Origin: Verrucomicrobiota bacterium
Lineage (GTDB): Bacteria; Verrucomicrobiota; Verrucomicrobiia; Verrucomicrobiales; Verrucomicrobiaceae
Direction of reading: 5' to 3'
DNA length: 57,150 bases
Assembly (NCBI GenBank): GCA_009885695.1
Contig: VFKE01000115.1
Span: 1-57,150 of the forward strand
Below are positions 50,205 through 57,150 of this stretch, piece by piece. The position numbers were made by a program, and so were the translations under genes. The notes below the pieces were generated by a model, which was given only the letters and a program-made list of their open reading frames with translations, was not told where the DNA came from and did not search any database. Numbering within the stretch: the first letter of the stretch is position 1; each line of letters opens with the position of its first letter.

Positions 50205-51026
50205 TTAATCAAGTGTGTTCGACAGCGTTCCGATGCCATCAATGCTGATGCGTACTTCGTCGGCGGCCTGAAGACAAAAATCATCCGGCGGCACGACGCC
50301 GGTGCCCGTCATGAGGAAGGCCCCCTGCGAGAACGTGTCTTCTTTGAAAAGCCAACCCGCGAGTTCCTCGGGCTTGCGCTTCATCTGAGCGATGGTGGTG
50401 CTCCCGGAAAAGACAATGCCGCCCTTGCGCACAATCTCGCAAGCAATGACGGTGTCCGGCAGGATGGGTTCCCCGGCAATGAAAATGCCGGGACCGAGCG
50501 CGGCGCAATTCTTGAAGACCTTGGCCTGCGGCAAATAGAGCGGGTTCTCGCCCTCGATGTCGCGACAACTCAGGTCGTTACCGCAAGTGTAGCCGATGAT
50601 GCGTCCTCGATTATTGATAACGAGGGTCAGTTCCGGTTCCGGCACGATCCATTTGGAATCCAGGCGGCGGTGCATCACTCCGCCCGGCGCCACGACGCGT
50701 TGCGGTGTGGCCTTGAAAAAAATCTCCGGTCGATCCGCCGCATAGACACGATCATAAAAACTCCCTCCACCCGCCTCTTTCGATTCTTCCATGCGCGCGG
50801 TGCGGCTGCGATAATAAGTCACGCCGGCAGCCCACACCTCCTGTGTACCGATGGGGGCAAGCAACTGTGCGGGGGCAGAAACCTGATGGCGCTCACTGGC
50901 CATGGAACCCAGCCAGTCAGCGAGGTTTTCATGGTTAACGAGCCAATCCCAGTCGTGAGACTGCACTGTGTAATGTTGCCCGTCGATTTCCACAACGGGG
51001 TCAGCGGGTGTTTTGTAAAGAATCAT
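50205..51026 (-). CDS. FAH-family 2-keto-3-deoxy acid dehydratase-like protein
   Basis: A 273-residue protein of the fumarylacetoacetate hydrolase superfamily. The metal-binding acidic residues lie in WIVPEPELTLVIN (Glu-x-Glu) and GYTCGNDLSCRDIEGENPL. The remaining family marks are VWAAGVTYYRSR and GTGVVPPDDFCLQ. Members next to ketoglutaric semialdehyde dehydrogenase, such as AraD1, dehydrate 2-keto-3-deoxy-pentonates to 2,5-dioxopentanoate. The pair could therefore finish oxidative pentose degradation. The upper enzymes (sugar dehydrogenase, aldonate dehydratase) are not in the window. Confidence 0.83.
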   Translation of the reverse strand: MILYKTPADPVVEIDGQHYTVQSHDWDWLVNHENLADWLGSMASERHQVSAPAQLLAPIGTQEVWAAGVTYYRSRTARMEESKEAGGGSFYDRVYAADRPEIFFKATPQRVVAPGGVMHRRLDSKWIVPEPELTLVINNRGRIIGYTCGNDLSCRDIEGENPLYLPQAKVFKNCAALGPGIFIAGEPILPDTVIACEIVRKGGIVFSGSTTIAQMKRKPEELAGWLFKEDTFSQGAFLMTGTGVVPPDDFCLQAADEVRISIDGIGTLSNTLD

Positions 51027-51197
51027 TCGGAGTACGATGCATAGCAGCGTTTATGAGCGCAACAAGGCGTTATCTGCAACAGTTGACGATGACATGCCAG
51101 CCCATTCCGAGTTGCAGAGTCTTGAAAGCGCAAGCGAGTTTTGCTTGGCAAGCGCACCAGAAGCGTCGTGAATTGGACTGCTCTTCATTTTGCCGAC

Positions 51198-52091
51198 ATG
51201 CTCCATCCATCTCGCCGCCTCCTGCCCGCCGTCCTCACCATGGTCTGCTCCACCGGTTTGTGTGGCGGGGACGACACTCTGCGGCGCGAACTGGAACGCG
51301 CCTTCTCCGGTTGGCGGACCGCCATTGTGTCGCGAAACCTCGCGGCGTGGAAAGAGAACACCGCATCCTTCCGCCAGATGGAAACGCGCAATATGATCGT
51401 GAGCCAGAAGCAACTCTTCCCGCAAGCACTCTTCGATTTTCCACTGCGCGCACCAGAGACTGGCACCCTGCGCTTCATCAAGGCGCAAGCCAAGGGCCCT
51501 ACAGCCCGCGCAATTTATTTTGGTAAAGCGGATGTCGGCATCCCCGACGCGGGCGTAATACCAGAAAACCTGCTGGTGCTGAATTTCATCAATGAAGCCG
51601 GCCGATGGAAGTTCGACACCCTGCGACTAATTAACCTCGCAAGCGCGCCAGACGTTCGAGCAACGCTGAAAAACGGCGGCACCTCCGGGATTCTCAACTC
51701 GCCGGAGTTCGAACCAGACGGCATGCTGCCGCCAACCCCGAAACCTTGTGCGGCACCTGACCACATCGCGGCACTGCAGGTTGCGTCACTCGGCTACGCC
51801 ACCGTGGCCAGGGTCAACGGCTTTGCCCTTCCAGTCGTCGCCGACGCTGCGGAACAGCACATCATCATCGGCGGCCTGATGGATGGTGAGAATACCCTGA
51901 CACTGGAAATCAAGCCAACAGTCGTGGCTGAGGGCAGCGCGCGCCATCTCGTGATCAATGCCGTGGTGCTGACCGGCAACGAGGCCAAGCCCGCGATCCG
52001 TGTCTTCAACTGGAAACCGCCCGGCATGAGCGCACCAGAGTTCTCGGAACAGAAAATTATCGTGAACAAAATCACGATGCGGGCTGATTGA
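51198..52091 (+). CDS. Secreted protein of unknown function
   Basis: A 297-residue protein with a signal peptide (MLHPSRRLLPAVLTMVCSTG LCG, cut near GGDD). The first part is helical (LRRELERAFSGWRTAIVSRN) followed by an NTF2-like feel around LVLNFINEAGRWKFDTLRL. The C-terminal half (GYATVARVNGFALPVVADAA, ENTLTLEIKPTVV) looks like a beta sandwich with a possible ligand-binding role. I cannot name the family. The ATG at 51198 starts the signal peptide. The AsmA-like gene converges on it, with stops nine bases apart. Confidence 0.65.
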   Translation: MLHPSRRLLPAVLTMVCSTGLCGGDDTLRRELERAFSGWRTAIVSRNLAAWKENTASFRQMETRNMIVSQKQLFPQALFDFPLRAPETGTLRFIKAQAKGPTARAIYFGKADVGIPDAGVIPENLLVLNFINEAGRWKFDTLRLINLASAPDVRATLKNGGTSGILNSPEFEPDGMLPPTPKPCAAPDHIAALQVASLGYATVARVNGFALPVVADAAEQHIIIGGLMDGENTLTLEIKPTVVAEGSARHLVINAVVLTGNEAKPAIRVFNWKPPGMSAPEFSEQKIIVNKITMRAD

Positions 52092-52099
52092 TCCCGGAT

Positions 52100-53713
52100 T
52101 TATTTCTTGTTGAAGAGACTCTCGAGAATCGCGGCACCGTTCTGCTTGAGGAATTCCGCCACATCGCCGATGGGATTATCCCATTCCTGAGTCGGCTTGG
52201 ACAGCCTGCCCTTTGAGATAAATTTGTATTCCAGCCGTCCTAGCTTGTCCATCAGGGCGGCTTGAACCGCCGCCTCGGCAGCCAATCCCACGATGTCACC
52301 CCCGTATTTCTTCGCGACGTGCACCTTGGCCTGGGAAAGCACGCGCCGCGAAAGATCCGGACCGATGAGCAGGATGCAAGTGGCCCGGTGCAAATCCTCA
52401 TGGGTATTAAACCAGCTTCCATCGCGCAGCGTGACTTCGTAGTCGGGAAACACGAGCCGGGTGTCACTTTTGACGATGAGCTTGCCACCTCGGAAATAAT
52501 GCACGTCCGCCGTGGCATCTTCACCGAGGACGCCGCCGAGGGCGACATCTCCGAGGTCGATCCCCCACTCGCCGAGCTTCTTCATGTCCTTTTTTCGCAG
52601 CGCCTCCTTGAGTGGCACGCCGCCGAGAACCGCACCCTTGCCGACCCTGGCTTTGATGGTGAAATCAGGATCCCACACACCGCTTTCCGCATTGAAGGGA
52701 CGAACGAACCCCGAACCCGTCACCTCAAAGCGCGCCAGCGTTTGCGACAGCGGTGGCTCATCGCCCGCCATGATTTTTTGATTGAGCGAGATCGATCCCT
52801 CAAGCTGGAGCGAGCACCGGTTATGCCTGGCCAAGTCTTCCGGAGCCACATCCAGATCCGTCAGCACCACACTGACCCGGTCGAAAACCGTGCGCCGCTC
52901 GCGCCGCTCCGCGATCCCGCCGTCCTTGTCCAGAACCGTGCGACGCTCAAAAAGGTCGATGTGGGCATTTCCCACACTCACTTCCTCCGCCGTGAGCGCC
53001 ATGATCAAGTCGGAAGCCTTGAAAGGCTTGCGTTCACGATCTCTCCGGGCGCGCTTTCTTTTTCTTTTCGTGACCGAATGCTCCGAGGATGCCTTCGGCG
53101 AATCCTGCCCGGCTGCAATACCGGCCGCACTGGCCGGCGCCAGCACTCCACCGTGAAACAAGCTCATGCGGACGCGATTCAGTCCGGCTGATGCCGACGC
53201 CGTCTCCTTCAACTTGGACGGCACCAGTTCCACTTCGACGTCCTCAAAATCATCCGGCCTGGAAAAGAGCAGGTCGAGCAAACTCTCGTGTGACTCCTTC
53301 TCCTTCCCGCCCACGACGACATCTTCCTCATCGCGCAGGTTGAAATTCTGAACGTGCAACCGCTGAATGACCGCGCGGCGGTGAATCAAATCGCCAAGAG
53401 AAACAGCAAGATCAATCTTGTCGGCGGAAAGCAGCACCCGGGCCGGGTCGATCTCAGCGCGTGAATTCAGCGGCTTGGCCACCTCCTCATCCCATGGAAC
53501 GAGGCGCAAGCCGCGAATCTCCACGATCGCTGGCGAACAGAACAAGTTCAGCGATGTGCTCTCGATATCCGCGCGGCAGTTCCACCCCTTCTCCATTTCT
53601 GCAATCAAACGGCTGCGTTCCACCTGGCCGCGAAGCCAGAACTGAAGACCGAACAATCCGCCCGCTCCCGCCACGAGCAGAACCAGAATGATGCGCAAGA
53701 CCTTCTTCTTCAT
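52100..53713 (-). CDS. AsmA-like membrane-anchored protein
   Basis: A 537-residue protein. One N-terminal membrane helix (VLRIILVLLVAGAGGLFGL) is followed by a long periplasmic region of repeating beta strands, with AsmA/DUF748-type features: LFCSPAIVEIRGLRLVPWD, RAEIDPARVLLSADKIDLAV, RRAVIQRLHVQNFNLR, and LARFEVTGSGFVRPFNAES. A Lys/Arg-rich insert (TKRKRKRARRDRERKP) occurs at about 215-230. AsmA-like proteins are bridge-type lipid-transfer or envelope assembly factors. The ATG at 53711-53713 begins the KKK-positive start of the anchor. Confidence 0.7.
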   Translation of the reverse strand: MKKKVLRIILVLLVAGAGGLFGLQFWLRGQVERSRLIAEMEKGWNCRADIESTSLNLFCSPAIVEIRGLRLVPWDEEVAKPLNSRAEIDPARVLLSADKIDLAVSLGDLIHRRAVIQRLHVQNFNLRDEEDVVVGGKEKESHESLLDLLFSRPDDFEDVEVELVPSKLKETASASAGLNRVRMSLFHGGVLAPASAAGIAAGQDSPKASSEHSVTKRKRKRARRDRERKPFKASDLIMALTAEEVSVGNAHIDLFERRTVLDKDGGIAERRERRTVFDRVSVVLTDLDVAPEDLARHNRCSLQLEGSISLNQKIMAGDEPPLSQTLARFEVTGSGFVRPFNAESGVWDPDFTIKARVGKGAVLGGVPLKEALRKKDMKKLGEWGIDLGDVALGGVLGEDATADVHYFRGGKLIVKSDTRLVFPDYEVTLRDGSWFNTHEDLHRATCILLIGPDLSRRVLSQAKVHVAKKYGGDIVGLAAEAAVQAALMDKLGRLEYKFISKGRLSKPTQEWDNPIGDVAEFLKQNGAAILESLFNKK

Positions 53714-53860
53714 CGGGACGAGAATAATGGCGGAATGACAAAGCACAAACAGCAAACAAACCTGTCAGCCACCCAGTTGCCAACGCCACCCGCACCCCAT
53801 TTTGTGTTTTGAAATTTCATATTGTCGTTTCATCCATCATCCATCATCCTTCATCCTTTC

Positions 53861-55192
53861 ATGATCACCCCTGTCCGCGTCCGCTTCGCCCCCTCGCCCA
53901 CCGGTTATCTCCATGTCGGAGGGGCGCGCACCGCCCTGTTCAACTGGCTCTTTGCCAGGCACCATGGCGGCAAATTCATCCTGCGCATCGAGGACACCGA
54001 TGAAGCGCGCAACACCGAGGCGGCAATGAGTGCGATATTCGACGGACTCCACTGGCTGGGGCTTGACTGGGATGAAGGTCCGGAGGCTGGTGGAGATTGC
54101 GGGCCGTATTATCAAAGCCAGCGAAAAAGCATCTACGACACCTACCTTGCCAAACTCAAAGCCGCTGGACGTATTTACGAGGATAATGGAGCGATCCGTT
54201 TCAAATTCAGCCGGGAACCGGTGACGATTCCCGACATGATCTGTGGCGACATTAAGTTCGCAGCCACGGAGGAACCGGACATGACCATCCGCCGGCCTGA
54301 TGGCGGTTACATTTTTCACTTCGTGAATGTCGTGGACGATATCGAGATGCGCGTGACCCACGTCATCCGCGGCGAAGACCACATCTCTAACACCTGGAAG
54401 CACATCGACCTGTGCCGCGCGCTCGGAGCCGAGCCACCAATCTACGGGCACATTCCACTGATCCTGAATCCAGATGGCTCCAAGATGAGCAAGCGTGACG
54501 AGGGCGCGAGCGTGGCCAGTTACATGGAGGCCGGTTGTCTTCCCGCAGCGGTATTCAACTATCTCTGTCTCCTTGGTTGGACCCCAAGACTTCCTGCTGA
54601 AGTTATCACCAAGGAAGAAGCAGTTGATGCCTTTGATATTTCAGAGGTGCATCACAGCAACGCGCGCTTCGACATGGCCAAATGCACCTGGCTCAACCAG
54701 CAGCATTTGCGCGCGCTCACGGGAAATGCACTGGTGGAACATGCCCGGCCCTGGCTGGAGATGGCGGGGTTGCAGGTCGGCGATCAGGCTTATGCTGCGC
54801 GCGCACTGGATAGCGTAAAGGAAAAAGTCAGTCTCGCGCGCGAGTTTCCCGGCTGGACCCATTTCTTTTTCCGGGATGATTTTTCCTACGAAGACGAGGT
54901 GATCGCAAAGTTGAAAGCAAACAGCCATGCGGCAGCGTTGCTCGGCGCACTGCGCGACGGTTTGGAACGCTGTGCGGGCTGGAACGAAGCAGTCATCGCG
55001 GAAACCATCAACGGCATCGCAGCGGAGCAGAAGGTCAAATCGGGCGCGCTCATGCCCTTGCTGCGCTTTTCCCTGAGCGGCCAGACACGCGGGCCGGATG
55101 TAAAAGTGATGATGGGTGTGCTGGGACAAGCTCGGAGTGTCGCGCGTGTGGCACGGTTGCAGCAGTTCGTTCTGCAGACCGCCAGCCGGTGA
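53861..55192 (+). CDS. gltX: Glutamyl-tRNA synthetase
   Basis: A 443-residue class I synthetase charging tRNA-Glu. The HIGH motif is YLHVGG (16-21), followed by RIEDTDEARN, and the KMSKS motif is KMSKR at 208-212. MTIRRPDGGYIFHFVNVVDD and HVIRGEDHISNT agree with bacterial GluRS. The C-terminal anticodon region is somewhat short (most bacterial forms are 460-500 residues) but complete in layout. The ATG at 53861 follows a low-complexity run of CATC repeats (53831-53860). No GatCAB is in the window, so whether it also charges tRNA-Gln is unknown. Confidence 0.94.
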   Translation: MITPVRVRFAPSPTGYLHVGGARTALFNWLFARHHGGKFILRIEDTDEARNTEAAMSAIFDGLHWLGLDWDEGPEAGGDCGPYYQSQRKSIYDTYLAKLKAAGRIYEDNGAIRFKFSREPVTIPDMICGDIKFAATEEPDMTIRRPDGGYIFHFVNVVDDIEMRVTHVIRGEDHISNTWKHIDLCRALGAEPPIYGHIPLILNPDGSKMSKRDEGASVASYMEAGCLPAAVFNYLCLLGWTPRLPAEVITKEEAVDAFDISEVHHSNARFDMAKCTWLNQQHLRALTGNALVEHARPWLEMAGLQVGDQAYAARALDSVKEKVSLAREFPGWTHFFFRDDFSYEDEVIAKLKANSHAAALLGALRDGLERCAGWNEAVIAETINGIAAEQKVKSGALMPLLRFSLSGQTRGPDVKVMMGVLGQARSVARVARLQQFVLQTASR

Positions 55193-55211
55193 AGGCCACC
55201 ACATCCGCCTG

Positions 55212-55240
55212 TTGACACTAAAGCATCTAAATGCTTAAAT
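55212..55240 (+). promoter_or_regulatory. Promoter and palindromic operator of the third vapBC pair; leaderless start
   Basis: TTGACA (55212-55217, exact consensus) and TTAAAT (55235-55240) are spaced by 17 bases. The palindrome AAGCAT-CTAA-ATGCTT (55221-55236) fills the spacer and overlaps the -10 box. The antitoxin ATG at 55246 begins six bases after the -10 box, so the mRNA should start at or near the ATG. No Shine-Dalgarno is present. Confidence 0.65.
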
Positions 55241-55245
55241 GCGCC

Positions 55246-55509
55246 ATGAGAACCACGCTTGATCTGCCAGATCCCCTGTTCTGCGAGCTCAAGGCCCAGG
55301 CGGCACGGCAGCATGTGAAAATGAAAGACCTGCTCAAGACCTATGTCGAGGCTGGCATCTATGGACGCAGTGCTGCCACATCCCAGCCCCGCTCAGCGCG
55401 CAGTGCCCTGCCCGTGGCCCGGCGTGCCACTGGAAAAACCATTCGCGCACTGAGCAATGCACAGATTCAGCAACTCCTCGACGAAACAGATGCCCCGCGG
55501 TCCCGTTGA
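55246..55509 (+). CDS. vapB: Ribbon-helix-helix-type VapB antitoxin
   Basis: An 87-residue protein starting MRTTLDLPDPLFCELKAQAA, with a strand and helix of the ribbon-helix-helix fold (RQHVKMKDLLKTYVEAGI). The Ser/Arg-rich linker and acidic C-terminus (LSNAQIQQLLDETDAPRSR) would bind the toxin. An upstream ATG (55231) lies inside the palindrome and -10 box and was rejected. The stop overlaps the toxin start by 20 bases. Confidence 0.82.
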   Translation: MRTTLDLPDPLFCELKAQAARQHVKMKDLLKTYVEAGIYGRSAATSQPRSARSALPVARRATGKTIRALSNAQIQQLLDETDAPRSR

Positions 55510-55960
55510 TCTGCTGGACATCAATGTCTGGCTGGCTCTCGCAGATGAGAACCACGAGAACCATGGTCGTGCACGACACTACTGGGAGCAGGAAAGCGCA
55601 GCGCGGCTCGCATTCTGCCGTGTGACCATGCTCGGTCTCCTCCGTCTCTCCACGCACCGCAAGGTGATGGACAACAAACCGTTTACCAACGAGGAGGCCT
55701 GGCGGGCCTATCGGAATTTTCGTGCCCTGCCCGAAGTGACACTTCTGGCTGACCCTCCCACCTTGGAGTCGAGCATGGCGGCATGGACAGTGCTTCACGG
55801 CTTCCCCAACCATCGTTGGACGGACGCCTATCTGGCTGCGCTTGCGCAATCAAGTGGCGCCCGGCTCGTATCCTTCGATGTTGATTTTCTCCATTTCTCG
55901 AAACTGAACGTTCTGCATTTAAAAGTACCGGCGGCAACACAAAGGCGCCCGCTCCCATGA
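55490..55960 (+). CDS. vapC: VapC-family PIN-domain toxin, four bases overlapping aroE
   Basis: A 156-residue PIN-domain RNase of the actinobacterial-like TIGR00028 type: Asp10 (LLDINVWLALADENH), TMLGLLRLST at the second motif, Asp112 (WTDAYLAALA) and Asp130/Asp132 (LVSFDVDF). The second-motif Glu seen in other VapCs is replaced, which is common in this subgroup. Its TGA overlaps the aroE ATG (ATGA at 55957-55960), which makes a housekeeping gene the third cistron of a TA operon. The C-terminal tail PAATQRRPLP may be a recent extension. Confidence 0.85.
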   Translation: MPRGPVDLLDINVWLALADENHENHGRARHYWEQESAARLAFCRVTMLGLLRLSTHRKVMDNKPFTNEEAWRAYRNFRALPEVTLLADPPTLESSMAAWTVLHGFPNHRWTDAYLAALAQSSGARLVSFDVDFLHFSKLNVLHLKVPAATQRRPLP

Positions 55961-56886
55961 CGCAAACTTTTTACACTCTGGACGATTTGCGCCGCTGGCG
56001 CGAGATCGCGCCGACGCCCGATCCTCCGGCTAGGCTGGCGGTCATCGGCGATCCCATCGCGCATTCACGCTCGCCGCAGATGATGAACGCCGCGCTGGCT
56101 GCACGTGCCATCCACGCGCAATACATCCGGGTGCAAGTTCCACCAGGGTCGGTAAAGAAAGCGTTGCAGCTTTTCGCCCAACATGGGTTCATGGGTGTGA
56201 ACTGCACCATTCCTCACAAGTTCGAGGCAATGGAGGCGATGGATGAAGTTGATCCGCTGGCTGCGCAACTTGGTGCCGTGAACACCGTGCGCATCCACGA
56301 TGGAAAGCTCTCCGGCTACAACAGCGACGGTCCCGGCTTCGTGCGCTCCGTCGAAGACGCATTCGGAAAATCCGTGCGTGATCTGCGCGTGCTCATCCTG
56401 GGTGCAGGCGGAGGTGCAGGAAGCGCAGTTGCTGCGCAGTGTGCGCTCGAGCAATGCCGGGGGCTGGTGCTCGTCAACCGCACCCCGTCCAAGGCGGAAC
56501 TGCTGGCTGTGGAATGCCGGGGACTTTCAGCACCGGCTCGTGTCACGGTCTGCCGCTGGGACGATGCTGCTCTGAGTGAAGTTATTGATCAAACTGATCT
56601 GATCGTGAATGCCACACCGCTGGGAATGAAAAAAGGAGACGCACTCCTGTTCGATCCTGCGCTGCTCCGCGTTTCACATCTGGTGTTCGACATGGTTTAC
56701 CGCAATGGTGCAGAAACCCCGCTTATCATCGCAGCCAAGGCGATGGGCGCGAGAACTTGCGATGGTCTGACGCTCTTGTTGCATCAGGGCGTGGTTTCAT
56801 TTGCGCATTGGTTTGGAGAACCGGTGCCGTTGGAAGCGATGCGGGCGGGACTGAAAAATTCGAACCAGAGCATTTTTAATAAATGA
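55957..56886 (+). CDS. aroE: Shikimate dehydrogenase
   Basis: A 309-residue NADP(H)-dependent enzyme reducing 3-dehydroshikimate to shikimate in aromatic amino acid synthesis. Shikimate binding is shown by AHSRSPQMMN (usually SxSP-MHN), Lys88 (NCTIPHKF), and Asn122/Asp124 (GYNSDGPGF). The nucleotide site is ILGAGGGAGSAVAAQCA and the NADP-phosphate clamp VNRTPSKA; a NATPLGM motif follows. The first 25 residues (MTQTFYTLDDLRRWRE) are an added N-terminal helix. The C-terminus (NQSIFNK) and the TGA lie in the left terminal repeat of REP copy F. It has no promoter of its own visible, so it should be read from the vapBC promoter. Confidence 0.92.
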   Translation: MTQTFYTLDDLRRWREIAPTPDPPARLAVIGDPIAHSRSPQMMNAALAARAIHAQYIRVQVPPGSVKKALQLFAQHGFMGVNCTIPHKFEAMEAMDEVDPLAAQLGAVNTVRIHDGKLSGYNSDGPGFVRSVEDAFGKSVRDLRVLILGAGGGAGSAVAAQCALEQCRGLVLVNRTPSKAELLAVECRGLSAPARVTVCRWDDAALSEVIDQTDLIVNATPLGMKKGDALLFDPALLRVSHLVFDMVYRNGAETPLIIAAKAMGARTCDGLTLLLHQGVVSFAHWFGEPVPLEAMRAGLKNSNQSIFNK

Positions 56887-57150
56887 CGCAGCCGCATCTC
56901 GTAAGAGTGCGGGAAGAAGCCACGGCAGCCAGCGAAGCCTGCCTATTTCCCGCGTTTTCGCTTCGCGACGGCGGGGAGAGCTTCCATCTTTCCCGCGTTT
57001 TCGCTTCGCGGCTGCGCAACACGAACGCGGCTACGAAATTATTTAAAATGACGTAGCCGCATCTCGTGAGAGTGCGGGAAGAATATTCGCCAGGCGGCGA
57101 GGCATCCAAATTTCCCGCACTCTCACGAGATGCGGCTACGAAGAATAAAA
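56867..57150. repeat. REP/BIME elements, copy F: two adjacent units
   Basis: The first unit has AGAGCATTTTTAAT at its left end, GTAG-type hairpins at 56888-56914 (head GCAG) and, inverted, 56991-57034, and the same inner segment as copy A. A second unit follows at once with hairpins at 57053-57079 and 57113-57139 and a different inner segment (AATATTCGCCAGGCGGCGAG). The units share the spacer ATTTAAAATGA. Nothing else is seen in this stretch, and the last 11 bases after the last hairpin run off the window. Confidence 0.85.

Noticed and set aside
56867-57150. Closely spaced repeats resembling a CRISPR array
   Set aside because: The repeats alternate in orientation, have unequal spacers, and recur singly across the window; no cas genes are present. 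They are REP/BIME units.

Overview
The window reads as a chromosomal segment of a GC-rich bacterium of the PVC superphylum, most likely a verrucomicrobium. The evidence is a copy of the short PVC-restricted basic protein (1238..1396), a planctomycete-type secreted cytochrome c, the C-terminal remnant of a sulfatase, a DUF1080 secreted protein, a Gld-type ABC operon, and lysine-rich secreted proteins with many lipoproteins. Phylum is an inference from gene families; no rRNA is present. Most genes start without a strong Shine-Dalgarno sequence.

Layout. 1-4500: RNA pseudouridine synthase, PVC small basic protein, cytochrome, sulfatase remnant, a decayed vapBC pair and an MHS-type transporter. 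4655-8099: a tightly coupled minus-strand operon (SDR, CoA-transferase, thiolase) able to take 3-hydroxybutyrate/acetoacetate to acetyl-CoA. 8351-10590: CCA/poly(A) nucleotidyltransferase and a lipoprotein with terminator. 10767-14472: histidine kinase, Rcp1-like receiver, receiver-PP2C phosphatase. 14619-18414: hemB, vapBC, cysS, vapBC. 18511-22980: MFS transporter, SAF-type NAD oxidoreductase, an inserted four-helix-bundle gene framed by an inverted repeat, and a UDP-galactopyranose-mutase-like flavoprotein. 22984-28422: GldA/GldF/GldG/DUF4340 operon. 28700-31181: tandem AP2-domain protein, class IV aminotransferase, EamA remnant, 3D-domain lipoprotein. 31347-35209: carbamoyltransferase, SxtJ-like, SxtK/DUF5989-like and SGNH-hydrolase operon. 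35716-44265: DUF1080 protein, L,D-transpeptidase, long-form IspH, tRNA-Val, SirB1-like protein, prmA, an outer-membrane barrel, a thioredoxin-fold protein and a C39-like secreted protein. 44303-57150: lone dhaK, MEKHLA protein, Uup, a broken RelE/YafQ-like pair, KGSA dehydrogenase with FAH-family dehydratase, AsmA-like protein, gltX, vapBC, aroE.

Two themes cut across the genes. First, a dispersed REP/BIME family: hairpins with a GTAG head and a bulged stem, arranged as inverted pairs, several bounded by TTAGAGC terminal repeats, at six sites (2278, 10601, 35509, 39420, 45900, 56867). They sit mainly at gene 3' ends, and at two or three genes the element supplies the stop codon. Second, five type II toxin-antitoxin loci in 57 kb: three look intact and two are decaying. 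Their antitoxin genes share a layout in which a sigma70-like -10 box ends about 7-9 bases before the ATG, which suggests leaderless or nearly leaderless, self-repressed transcripts.

The candidates most worth following up are the carbamoyltransferase/SxtJ/SxtK/SGNH cassette, the modular REP element family, and the four-helix-bundle cassette with its inverted repeat. All functions are read from motifs by eye; no database search was run.
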